Shown here: one piece after another, positions 44,767-52,555 of the stretch
Layout: each line of letters opens with the position of its first letter
How positions within the stretch are numbered: position 1 is the first letter of the stretch
Source of the DNA: Elusimicrobiota bacterium
Lineage (GTDB): Bacteria; Elusimicrobiota; Elusimicrobia; UBA1565
Direction: 5' to 3'
Length of the DNA stretch: 64,000 nt
NCBI GenBank assembly: GCA_016196755.1
Contig: JACPXC010000007.1
Coordinates: 62,001-126,000 of the forward strand
The notes under the pieces: model-generated
The model's input: the letters and a program-made list of their open reading frames with translations, nothing else
What the model was told of the DNA's origin: nothing
Database searches by the model: none
Translations under genes and position numbers: made by a program

Positions 44767-45989
44767 GAGGCCCTCCCGGACCGCAGCGCCAGAGCCATCG
44801 GCAGGGCGTGGAGCTTCGAGAAGCCCGCCGCCTCGGCGCCGTCCCAGAGCTTCGCGGTCTCTCCATAAGCCGCGGCCTGGACGTCCATCAGGCTCCAGGG
44901 GCTCTTGACCCCGGTCACCTCGTAGCGGCCCTTGCCTAAGCGCAGGCGCGCCTCGCCGCTGACCCGGGCCTGGCTCGACTCGATCATGGCCTCGAGGTCG
45001 CGCATGACCGGGTCGTAGTAGAGCCCTTCGTGCAGCATCTGGCCGTAGAAGTCGGCCAGGTGGTTCTTCCAGAAAGCCTGCCAGCGCGTGAGGACGAGCT
45101 TCTCGAGCTCCTGGTGCGCCGCGATGAGCATGAGCGGGGCCGGGGCCTCAAAGCCGATGCGGCCCTTGATGCCGAGGATGGTGTCGCCCAGGTGTACGCC
45201 GCGGCCCAGGCCGTAGGACCGGCCGACGGCGTGCAGGGCCGCCACGAGCTCGACGCCGCCGAGCTTCTTGCCGTCGAGCGAGACCGGCACGCCCTTCTCA
45301 AAGCCGATGACCAGCTCGCGCGCCGCGGTCTCCAGGCCCGAGGCCGGAGTCGGGAAGGCGGCGTCGGGGATGGCGGTCCAGGGGTCGTGGGTCTCGCGCC
45401 CGCCCACCGTCGTCCCCCACAGGCCGGTGTTGACCGAGTAGGCCACGGTCTTGGCCGGGACGCTGACGCCGCGCTCGGCCAGCCAGGCGGTCTCCTGCTC
45501 GCGCGACCAGCCCAGGGCGCGCACCGGGGTGTGGACGCCGAGGCCCGGGGCCAGGGCCCGGAAGGCCCCGTCGAAGCGGACCTGGTCGTTGCCGGCCCCG
45601 GTCGAGCCGTGGGCCACGCCCGCGGCGCCGAGCTTCTTGGCCAGGGTAGCGACGAGCTCAGCCTGCAGGACACGCTCGGCCGAGACCGAGAGCGGATATA
45701 CCCGGCCGCGAAGGACGTTGCCCTTGATAAGGAAGGTCACGAAGCGCGCGAAGAGCTCGGCCTTGGCGTCTAAGGTGTGGTGGGCCTTGGCCCCCAAAGC
45801 CAAGGCGCGCGCCTCGATGGCCTTGAGCTCCCCGGGCTCAAAGCCCCCGGTGTCGACCGTGGCCGTGATCACCTCGGCGTTCAAGGTCTCTTGAAGCCAC
45901 TTGAGGCAAAAGGTGGTGTCGAGGCCGCCGCTGTAGGCCAGCACCAGCAGGGGCTTCCCGGAGGGGGTTGACTGTTTATTCATATTCAT
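44763..45989 (-). CDS. argG: Argininosuccinate synthase
   Basis: 408 residues from ATG 45989 (or 406 from ATG 45983, better placed relative to the promoter). PP-loop AYSGGLDT (residues 18-25), HGSTGAGNDQVRF and AYSVNTGLWG. ATP-dependent joining of citrulline and aspartate. It is the first gene of the arginine operon, placed back to back with argR, and its start codon lies within the ARG-box region. Confidence 0.95.
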   Translation of the reverse strand: MNMNKQSTPSGKPLLVLAYSGGLDTTFCLKWLQETLNAEVITATVDTGGFEPGELKAIEARALALGAKAHHTLDAKAELFARFVTFLIKGNVLRGRVYPLSVSAERVLQAELVATLAKKLGAAGVAHGSTGAGNDQVRFDGAFRALAPGLGVHTPVRALGWSREQETAWLAERGVSVPAKTVAYSVNTGLWGTTVGGRETHDPWTAIPDAAFPTPASGLETAARELVIGFEKGVPVSLDGKKLGGVELVAALHAVGRSYGLGRGVHLGDTILGIKGRIGFEAPAPLMLIAAHQELEKLVLTRWQAFWKNHLADFYGQMLHEGLYYDPVMRDLEAMIESSQARVSGEARLRLGKGRYEVTGVKSPWSLMDVQAAAYGETAKLWDGAEAAGFSKLHALPMALALRSGRAS

Positions 45990-46004
45990 GCATAATTATA
46001 CATA
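45967..46004. promoter_or_regulatory. Tandem ARG boxes (ArgR operators)
   Basis: Two 18-bp sites separated by 2 bp. Core 1 (45969-45982) is TGACTGTTTATTCA; core 2 (45989-46002) is TGCATAATTATACA. Both fit the TGAAT-WWWW-ATTCA dyad with a few changes. Paired boxes 2-3 bp apart are the usual ArgR hexamer target. They cover the -10 elements of both divergent promoters and the argG start. Confidence 0.8.
45968..45996 (+). promoter_or_regulatory. Promoter of argR
   Basis: TTGACT (45968-45973), 17-bp spacer, CATAAT (45991-45996). The predicted start is at about 46003, immediately before the ATG at 46004, so argR mRNA should be leaderless. ARG boxes overlap both elements, implying autoregulation. 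Confidence 0.65.
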
Positions 46005-46022
46005 TGAGCACCGCGATGTCAA
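45995..46022 (-). promoter_or_regulatory. Consensus promoter of the argG operon
   Basis: On the minus strand TTGACA (46022-46017), 16-bp spacer, TATAAT (46000-45995), both perfect. Transcription should begin near 45988-45986, so argG is effectively leaderless, probably using ATG 45983. The -35 lies within the argR coding start. Confidence 0.75.
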
Positions 46023-46483
46023 GAGCCCTCCCCGGCGCCTCCGATAAGCAGACGCGGCAGCGGGCGATCCTCGACGCGGTGGCCGACGGCGACCTGGCCA
46101 CGCAGTCGGACATCGTTCGGACCTTGTCCAAGCGCGGCATCCACGCGGCCCAGGCCTCGGTGTCGCGCGACATCGTCGAGCTCGGGCTCGTGAAAGCCGG
46201 CGGGGTCTACCGGACCGCGCCCGCGGGGGTCGGGGTCGCCGACCCCGAGCTGCCGCTGCGCACCTGGGTGCGCGCCGTCGAGGCCGCCGGCCCCAACCTC
46301 GTGGTCGTGCGCTGCGACCCGGGCACCGCCCAGGGCGTGGCCCGCGCGCTCGACGTGGTCCGCCCGCGCGGCGTGGTCGGCACCGTGGCCGGCGACGACA
46401 CTATCTTCGTCGCGATGCGCACGACCAAGGACGGCACGGCCTTGTCCGCCTACCTCGACGCCCGCATCTCGCGCCGGGAATAA
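46004..46483 (+). CDS. argR: Arginine repressor ArgR
   Basis: 159 residues from ATG 46004 (ATG 46016 is an alternative). The winged-helix N-terminal domain (~15-75) has RQRAILDAVADGDLATQSDI, LSKRGIHAAQASVSRDIVEL with the Ser-Arg-Asp recognition helix typical of ArgR. The C-terminal oligomerisation domain has GVVGTVAGDDTIFVAM, containing the Gly-Thr-x-x-Gly-Asp-Asp-Thr arginine-binding motif. Arginine-bound hexamers repress the operon by binding the ARG boxes directly in front of the gene. Confidence 0.94.
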   Translation: MSTAMSRALPGASDKQTRQRAILDAVADGDLATQSDIVRTLSKRGIHAAQASVSRDIVELGLVKAGGVYRTAPAGVGVADPELPLRTWVRAVEAAGPNLVVVRCDPGTAQGVARALDVVRPRGVVGTVAGDDTIFVAMRTTKDGTALSAYLDARISRRE

Positions 46484-46535
46484 GGCCCCGTTCCGCGCCA
46501 TTGACAGCGCCGGAGCCCTGCCTTACTCTTGGCGT

Positions 46536-47167
46536 ATGGACGGCGGCTATCCCCCGCGCGGCGACTGGCGCTTCGAGGCCGGGCCGCGCGGGCCGCAGAT
46601 GCTCATCCCCGAGAGCCCCCGCTGGGGGCGGTTCGTCCTGGCCGCCCTATGGACCGCCGGCGCCGCCGCCGTCCTTTACAAGCAAGCCGGGTTCTCCGCG
46701 GAGGTCCTCTGGCGCGACGGCGACATGCTCTATCTGCGCGACGGCCCGCCGCTCTTCCAGCTGACGCGCGCGTTCCCCGTGAGCTGGGCGACGGCGACCT
46801 GGCCGACCGGGCCGAGGGCCTCAAGGCCGCGCGCCCCCCCGGCGACTGCGAGTCCATCCTCGCGGAGTTCTTCGGCCTCCACCCGGCCTTCAAAGCCGGC
46901 GGGTTCGACGCGCGCAAGCGGGATATCTTCAAGAAGCTCAGAGCGAACAACGTGGATTTTTCGAGGCTCGGGGGCCGCGCCGACGACTATAGGTCGCTGC
47001 GGGCCTACGTCTCGATCTCGGACCCCGGCGCGAAAGCCGACATCAGCGAGCTCTTCGACCATCGCTTCGAGGTCTACAGTATAGACGCCTATCCCCCAAA
47101 TCACGTGTTCCCCGACGGGATGCTGAAGTTCGCCTTGGCTCTGCCGGGCGACGCGCCGCGGAACTAG
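46536..47167 (+). pseudogene. Frameshifted or chimeric membrane-protein gene
   Basis: From ATG 46536 the frame reads [20 protein letters not shown], one membrane segment and EVLWRDGDMLYLRDG, parallel to the start and middle of the next gene. Near 46780 convincing coding shifts to another frame (ELGDGDLADRAEGLKAARPP through ISELFDHRFEVYSIDAYP, stopping at 47165-47167), with no start codon of its own near the switch. The second part does not resemble the neighbour's C-terminus, so it is either a single frameshift in a diverged paralog or a fusion with another gene. Confidence 0.6.
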
Positions 47168-47168
47168 A

Positions 47169-47690
47169 GTGACCACCGATTACATCCCGCGCGGCGACTG
47201 GCGCTTCGAGGACGGGCCGCAGGGGCCCCGCGTCGTCATCCCCACGCGCTGCTTCTGGCCGGTCATGCTCTTCATGGGCGCTTGGCTGGCCGCGTGGGCC
47301 GTCGGCGAGCTCTCGGCTATCAGGGGCCTTTTGGGTCCCAACCCGTGGTTCGCCAAGCTCTTCCTGCTCGTCTGGCTCTCAGGCTGGACCTTGAGCGGGG
47401 CGCTAGTCGGAGCGATCTTCATCGCCACCTCCGGCCTGTTCCGCGAGGTCCTCTGGCGCGACGGCCGGCAGTTCTTCCGGCGCTGGGAAGGCCTCGGCCT
47501 ATATTGGACGCTGCGCCACGAGGTCTCGGCCATGGGCCCTATAGCGCCGGCCAAGGACGCGGGCGGCCTGCGATTCGATTATGCCGGCAAGGAGATCATC
47601 ATCGGCCTGGGCCTCGATGAAGGCCAGACCGCGCGCCTGCTCGAGCTCCTGCGCGAACGCTTCCGCCTCAAGACCAAGAGCCGCGACTAG
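47169..47690 (+). CDS. Two-helix membrane protein of unknown function
   Basis: 173 residues from GTG 47169. Starts with [20 protein letters not shown], has two hydrophobic segments (about 31-50 and 66-90), then [18 protein letters not shown] and a soluble C-terminus with [19 protein letters not shown]. The arrangement (helix pair then a PH-like soluble domain) recalls small bPH/Ycf4-like proteins but this is only a shape match. Partner of the broken gene just upstream; both share PRGDWRFE and EVLWRDG. Confidence 0.65.
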   Translation: MTTDYIPRGDWRFEDGPQGPRVVIPTRCFWPVMLFMGAWLAAWAVGELSAIRGLLGPNPWFAKLFLLVWLSGWTLSGALVGAIFIATSGLFREVLWRDGRQFFRRWEGLGLYWTLRHEVSAMGPIAPAKDAGGLRFDYAGKEIIIGLGLDEGQTARLLELLRERFRLKTKSRD

Positions 47691-47696
47691 TCCGTC

Positions 47697-50600
47697 TCAG
47701 CCGCCGACCGCGGCCATCGCGCGCGCGGCCGCCGAGCGCACCACGGGGTCGGGGTCCTCGGCGGCCAGCAGGCGCAGGGCCGGGCCGAAGTCCTTGCGCC
47801 GGGGCTTGAGCGGGTCCTGAACCGCGAACAGCGCGGCCACCGCCGTCCCGCGCACCGCGGCCTCGGCGTCCTTGAACGCGCCGTCGAGGAGAGCCAGGCC
47901 CGCCGGGTCGGAGGACTGCGCGGCCGCCAAGGCGCCCAGCGCGCGCAGGGCCGGCTCCGGCGCGGCGAGGGCGCGCGCGATCTCGGACAGAGCTGCGACT
48001 CCCATCCGGCCCAGCCCGCCGGCCGCCGCCTCTCGCAGCATCGCCGACGGATCGCTCAAGCGGGCGGCGACGAGTCCGGCGTCCTCCGGCCGGCCGAGTT
48101 GGGCCAAGGCGGTGAGGGCGGCCTGGACGACCTCGGGCTCGGGGTCGTCGAGCAAGCGGCGCGCGGCCCCGGCGGCCGGCCCGACGAGAGCCTCCGCCTC
48201 CTCACCTTGCTTGGACAGCGCCTGACAGGCCGCGCGCGAGCGCCCGGCCAGGACGGCGGCGAACTCGCGCGCGGCATGATGCCCGATCGGCAGGCGGTCG
48301 AGCACCCGGCCCTCGGCGGCCCGGAAGACGCGGATGAAATCCTCGCGCGAGGAGTCCGGATCCGAGGCCAGGGTCTGGAGGTACGCCCCCAGCCTTTGCG
48401 AGCCCAGGCGGGCGAAGCTCTCCTCGGGGGCGGACTTCCCGCAGAGCCGCTCGGCCTCGGCCAGCAGGACGAGCCGTCCGGGCTCGTCGCCGGTTTCGCG
48501 GTCGAGGAGGATGCCCAGCGAGATAGCCGCCGCGCGGCGCACGCGCCAATCCGGGTCGGCGAGGGTCGCCAGAGCCGTCTCGGCCGCCCCGTTGCCGAAT
48601 ACCGAGAGCATGCCGGCCAGGACCGCCCGGCGCTGGCCCTTGGCGACGGAGAGCTCCACGGCCGTCGCCCGCGCCCCGCGCCGGCCGCCGGCCGAAAGCA
48701 GGAGGCGGGCCCAGACCAGTTCGTCGAAGCGCTCGACCGTCACTAAAGAGGGCAGGAGGCCCGGCGCGTCCGTGCCGTCCTGGAGGATGCGCTCGGCCAC
48801 CGTCAGCGGTACATGGCTCTCGAGCCCCGCGTTGGCCATGGCCGAGAGCCAAGCCGCCAGGCGCTCGCGGGCCGGCAGGAGCTCGGCGGCCAGGACCCGC
48901 TTGAGGACCCGGCGCGCGTCGGCCTCGGCGAAGGGCTCGCGGTCCACGGTCGGCCACTCCGCGGGCGGCGCCGCCAGGGCGGCGTCGTGGGTGAAACCGC
49001 CGTCGGCCCCCCAAGGGTCCGGCTCGGGGGTCTTGAGGATGTTCCCGGTCCCGGTCGCCGCCGCGAACGCGTAGCTCGGAGCGTTGCGCCGCAGCGCGCC
49101 GGCGGCGGCCCCGGCCAGGGCCAGCCGGTTGCGCTCGCCGCGTACGGCGACGAAACCGTGCCCGTCGATGTCGCCGCGGCCGGAGGCCCATTCCGCGGCC
49201 AAGACGTTGTCGTCCCCGGCCACGTCGAGCCAACCGACGCCGTAGTCCCAGCCGAAGCCCGGCCCTACGCCCCAGGTCCGGGCCTCGTTGCGGCTGCCTT
49301 CGACGGCGAGGAGACCGACGGCGGTATGGACGCCGGCCCCTTGCGCGTAGCGCCGAGCCTGGAGGCGGTTGCCGTCGCCATGGATCAAGAGACGTCCGAG
49401 GCCGTGCCAGTAGCCCATGCCTTGAGCCATGTAGGACGCCCGCAGGGAATTGGACGAGCCCGAGACCAGGGCGGTACCGACCCCGCCCGCGGCGAAGGCT
49501 CGCGGGCCCAGGCCGACGCCCTGGCACAAGCTCAGCAGACCGAGGCTCTCGCGCGCGTCGGGCCGCCGTAGGCCGCATTCGGCTTTCCCGCCCGAGCCGC
49601 GCAGGACGAACAGGCCGGCGCCGCGCGTGGTACCGTAGCCTTGGGATGACAGGTCGGAGACGAGCCGCGAGCCGTCTCCCGCCGCGACCATGACGCCGAC
49701 GCCGAAGGCTCCCGCCCCGAGCGAGAACCGGCCGGCGTCGACCGACAGCGGGCCGGCCAGCCAAGCGGCGCCGACCCCGAAGAGACCGGCGCCCAGGGAG
49801 AAGTCGCCCGCGCGCACCGTCTTGGTCCCCGGTTCCGGCGCGACGAAAAGCGCCACCCCGAGCGTCGCCGAGCCGGCCGCGCCGTTAGGGCGCTCCATGG
49901 TGAGCTCATGGCTCATGTCGACGACGACGCGCACCTGGCCGGGACCGGCCAAGGCCGGGGACGCCAGGTAGCGGCTGCGTCCGCCAAGGTCGACGAGGAC
50001 GTCGACGCCTTCGAGGTCGACGTCGCTGAAGACGTCGTCCTGCTTGCCGGAGAGGAGGATGACCCCGCCCGGCGTCTCCCAGCGCAGGCGCCCCGTGAAC
50101 ACCGCGCCGAGGGCCGCCTCGCGCAGGGCCGGCAGGACCTCGTCGATCGTCCACGCCAGGTCATGAGCCGCGACGATGAGCGGCAGGGGGTCGAAAGCGC
50201 CTGCGGTCTCGAAAGCGGCCTCCGTCCCGCCCTCGGGGGGGTCATCGCCGAGCACCAGCGCCGTCATGGCGCCGAGGACCCGCTCGCGCAGGCCGGGCTT
50301 CAACGAGGCCAAGCCTGCGTCGACCTCACTTCGGGCGCGCTGCAGCGACCCCGCCAAGCGGCGCAAGGCCCGCCGCAGCCCCTCGTCTTTCACCGCGCGC
50401 GGCGGCTTCACCCCGGGGCCGACGTCGGCGAGCACGCGGTCCCAGGCGAAGCCCGCCGAGCCCGCCGCCGAGAGCAGCGCCTCGGAGAGGGTGCCCGTCG
50501 GGCCGGCGCGTCTGCGCCCCGCGGCCTCCGGGACGTCGAGCGGGGAGCGCAGCAAGGCCTCGACCGGCTCCAGAGTCGTCGGAGACTCCCAACGGTCGGC

Positions 50601-50741
50601 GCGGATGGCCAGGTCGGCCTCCGCGGCGCGCGCGCGACCCAGCAGCGGCCGGATGAGGTCCGCCGCGCCCACGGACTCGGATGCGGCCGCGGCGGCGGGA
50701 AGGGAGAGGAGCGCGGCGACGAGGATCTCAGGGACGCTCAT
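47697..50741 (-). CDS. Secreted Gly-repeat (beta-helix-like) and HEAT-repeat protein
   Basis: 1014 residues with a signal peptide (1-20). Residues ~20-235 are helical. Residues ~240-575 contain ~30-residue Gly-rich repeats such as [20 protein letters not shown] and [19 protein letters not shown], each with Gly-x-Gly turns and an Asn/Asp before the next strand, suggesting a right-handed beta-helix or stacked beta-solenoid. Residues ~690-1014 are HEAT-like helical pairs ([39 protein letters not shown]). Inference: an extracytoplasmic scaffold or adhesive protein. No enzyme motif is seen. Confidence 0.8.
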   Translation of the reverse strand: MSVPEILVAALLSLPAAAAASESVGAADLIRPLLGRARAAEADLAIRADRWESPTTLEPVEALLRSPLDVPEAAGRRRAGPTGTLSEALLSAAGSAGFAWDRVLADVGPGVKPPRAVKDEGLRRALRRLAGSLQRARSEVDAGLASLKPGLRERVLGAMTALVLGDDPPEGGTEAAFETAGAFDPLPLIVAAHDLAWTIDEVLPALREAALGAVFTGRLRWETPGGVILLSGKQDDVFSDVDLEGVDVLVDLGGRSRYLASPALAGPGQVRVVVDMSHELTMERPNGAAGSATLGVALFVAPEPGTKTVRAGDFSLGAGLFGVGAAWLAGPLSVDAGRFSLGAGAFGVGVMVAAGDGSRLVSDLSSQGYGTTRGAGLFVLRGSGGKAECGLRRPDARESLGLLSLCQGVGLGPRAFAAGGVGTALVSGSSNSLRASYMAQGMGYWHGLGRLLIHGDGNRLQARRYAQGAGVHTAVGLLAVEGSRNEARTWGVGPGFGWDYGVGWLDVAGDDNVLAAEWASGRGDIDGHGFVAVRGERNRLALAGAAAGALRRNAPSYAFAAATGTGNILKTPEPDPWGADGGFTHDAALAAPPAEWPTVDREPFAEADARRVLKRVLAAELLPARERLAAWLSAMANAGLESHVPLTVAERILQDGTDAPGLLPSLVTVERFDELVWARLLLSAGGRRGARATAVELSVAKGQRRAVLAGMLSVFGNGAAETALATLADPDWRVRRAAAISLGILLDRETGDEPGRLVLLAEAERLCGKSAPEESFARLGSQRLGAYLQTLASDPDSSREDFIRVFRAAEGRVLDRLPIGHHAAREFAAVLAGRSRAACQALSKQGEEAEALVGPAAGAARRLLDDPEPEVVQAALTALAQLGRPEDAGLVAARLSDPSAMLREAAAGGLGRMGVAALSEIARALAAPEPALRALGALAAAQSSDPAGLALLDGAFKDAEAAVRGTAVAALFAVQDPLKPRRKDFGPALRLLAAEDPDPVVRSAAARAMAAVGG

Positions 50742-50768
50742 CGCCGCGCTCCGACGCTCAGCCCGCCG

Positions 50769-50843
50769 TCACTCCTTCCAGGAGGCGGCGGGGACGTAAC
50801 CGACCTTGGTCAGCGAGAGCTTCGCGGCGGCGGCGACGGGCAT
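50769..50843 (-). CDS. 24-residue ORF with ideal ribosome binding site
   Basis: Reads MPVAAAAKLSLTKVGYVPAA then SWKE. AGGAGG lies 5 nt upstream of the ATG, the best Shine-Dalgarno in the window. It ends 27 nt before the start of the large repeat protein, whose own ribosome site is poor, so it may be a translated leader or a small protein. No homology is recognised. Confidence 0.42.
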   Translation of the reverse strand: MPVAAAAKLSLTKVGYVPAASWKE

Positions 50844-50882
50844 GGGGCCTCCTGGTCGTGCGGACCTAGGGGCATCGTACCA

Positions 50883-51677
50883 CTAAAGCCGCTTGCGCTC
50901 CTTGAGGTCGTAGCGCGCCCCGTCCTCGAGCAGGCCGACCGAGAGCTTGAGCCGCCCCGAAGACTCCGCTGTCATGACGTAGGTCGGCCCGAAGGCCTGC
51001 GCCCAGCGCCCGTCGTCGACGACCAGAGCGCAGGGCTCGTCGACTCCCAGCCCAAGGGAGCCGGCGTTCTTGAGGACCAGGCCGAAGAGGCGATTCTCGC
51101 GCTGGCGCACGATGAAGTGCTGATCTAAGATCATCTCGGCGGGCAGCAAGCCTAGGCCGCGGCGGACACCCACGGTGCTGCCGTCGATGACCGAGAAGTC
51201 GCCTTCCCCGGTGAGCATCACTTCGGACATGATCGCCGTGCCCGCGCTGGTCCCTCCGAACACCACCCCCGCCGCGTAGCGCTCCTTGAAAGCCTCGCGC
51301 AGGCCTTGCACGCGGTCCAGGACCTCGGCGATGCGAGACTGGTCGCCCCCGGTGAAGAACACGGCGCTGGACCGGCCTAGCATGGCCAGGAACTCGGCCC
51401 GCTTCTCGCGGATCGTCGTCGTCGCAGGCGCGATATCCATGGCGGGGATCTTGTGCGGCGACAAATAGTCCTTGAACTCGTCGATCTCCTCGCGCGGCTC
51501 GCCGCTGGCCCAGGTGACAAACAGGATGCGCGCATCCTTGCCGCCGGCGCGCTCCATGAAGCGGTCCACCGCCGCCTCCGGAAAGCCTCCGCCGCCGAAC
51601 AGCACCAGCCGCTGGCCGGCGTGCGCCGGCCCGATGGCGGCGACCCAGAGGCAAAGGACCGCGAAGAGGGTGTTCAT
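50883..51677 (-). CDS. Secreted S51-family (cyanophycinase-like) peptidase
   Basis: 264 residues with signal peptide 1-20. S51/cyanophycinase fold: LVLFGGGGFPEAAVDRF, FFTGGDQSRIAEVL, nucleophile Ser144 in GGTSAGTAIMSEVM, a FSVIDGS block, RQRENRLFGLVL and an aspartyl-specific-like DEPCALVV. Such serine hydrolases cleave beta-aspartyl-arginine dipeptides or cyanophycin, or N-terminal Asp dipeptides. It is the mirror-image paralog of the divergent gene at 51709. A link to arginine metabolism (cyanophycin is Asp-Arg) is possible but no cyanophycin synthetase is present. Confidence 0.88.
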   Translation of the reverse strand: MNTLFAVLCLWVAAIGPAHAGQRLVLFGGGGFPEAAVDRFMERAGGKDARILFVTWASGEPREEIDEFKDYLSPHKIPAMDIAPATTTIREKRAEFLAMLGRSSAVFFTGGDQSRIAEVLDRVQGLREAFKERYAAGVVFGGTSAGTAIMSEVMLTGEGDFSVIDGSTVGVRRGLGLLPAEMILDQHFIVRQRENRLFGLVLKNAGSLGLGVDEPCALVVDDGRWAQAFGPTYVMTAESSGRLKLSVGLLEDGARYDLKERKRL

Positions 51678-51708
51678 GGTTTCCTCAAGAGAACTGTTAG
51701 AATCTGCC
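51678..51708. promoter_or_regulatory. Divergent 31-bp promoter region of the two S51 genes
   Basis: The only non-coding DNA between the paired genes. TAGAAT at 51698-51703 is a reasonable -10 for the rightward gene (start codon 6 nt further on). No clear leftward -10 seen. Confidence 0.4.
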
Positions 51709-52503
51709 ATGCATTCAATCCTTTTCTCGGCCATCCTGTCATTGGCCTGCCCCGCCGCGGCGACCTCGCGCCACCTCGTGCTCTTCGGCGGTGGCGAGGA
51801 CCGGCCCCGCGAGGCCATGGAGCGCTTCGCCGAGCTGGCCGGGAAGTCCGAAGCGCGCATCCTGGTGGTGACCTGGGCCACCGAGTACACCGACGACGCC
51901 TTCAAGGGCTTTCAGGACAGCGTCCGCTTCTCCTCGCCGGCCGCCGTGGAGCTGGCCCAGTCCACGGCCGCCGTCGCGGCCGCCCCGGAAGCCTTCCTCT
52001 CCTCGCTCGCTAGCGCCACGGGCGTCTTCTTCACCGGCGGCGACCAGAACGTCGTCTCCTATTTCCTGAAGGAACAGCCGCGGATCTCCGAGGCCCTCAA
52101 GAAGAAGTACCGCTCCGGCTCGGTGTTCGGCGGCGCCAGCGCGGGCAGCGCCGTCATGTCCGAGGTGATGATCACCGGCGAGGGCGACTTCACCGTGATC
52201 GACGGTTCCCGGGTCGGCACCGACCAGGGGCTGGGGCTCCTGCCGGGGGTCATCATCGACCAGAAATTCCTCGCCCGCCAGAGGGAGAACCGCCTCTTCG
52301 GCCTGGTCTTGGAGCGGCCGCAGCTGGCGGGCGTCGGAATCGACGACGGCGCGGCGGCGGCCTTCGACGACGAGCGCGAGGTCCAGGCCTTCGGCCCCGG
52401 TCCGTTGACGATCGTCTTAGGCGAGAAAGGAGCCGCGCGCCTCACCCTCGAGCTGCTAAAGGCCGGCGAGCGCTTCGACCTCGAGAAGAAGAAGCGCCTC
52501 TAG
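51709..52503 (+). CDS. Secreted S51-family (cyanophycinase-like) peptidase, paralog
   Basis: 264 residues, same length as its divergent twin, with signal peptide 1-19. LVLFGGGEDRPREAMERF, ILVVTWATEYTDD, FFTGGDQNVVSYFL, nucleophile Ser144 in GGASAGSAVMSEVM, FTVIDGS, LLPGVIIDQKFLARQRENR and the LDLEKK-like end match the twin at most motif positions. Catalytic His/Glu partners cannot be assigned by eye. Sequence divergence (roughly half identical) says the inverted duplication is old. Confidence 0.88.
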   Translation: MHSILFSAILSLACPAAATSRHLVLFGGGEDRPREAMERFAELAGKSEARILVVTWATEYTDDAFKGFQDSVRFSSPAAVELAQSTAAVAAAPEAFLSSLASATGVFFTGGDQNVVSYFLKEQPRISEALKKKYRSGSVFGGASAGSAVMSEVMITGEGDFTVIDGSRVGTDQGLGLLPGVIIDQKFLARQRENRLFGLVLERPQLAGVGIDDGAAAAFDDEREVQAFGPGPLTIVLGEKGAARLTLELLKAGERFDLEKKKRL

Positions 52504-52555
52504 CCCCAGGCCGGGCGCCCTCATAACCCCGGCGCACCAACGGGGCTCCGCCCCA

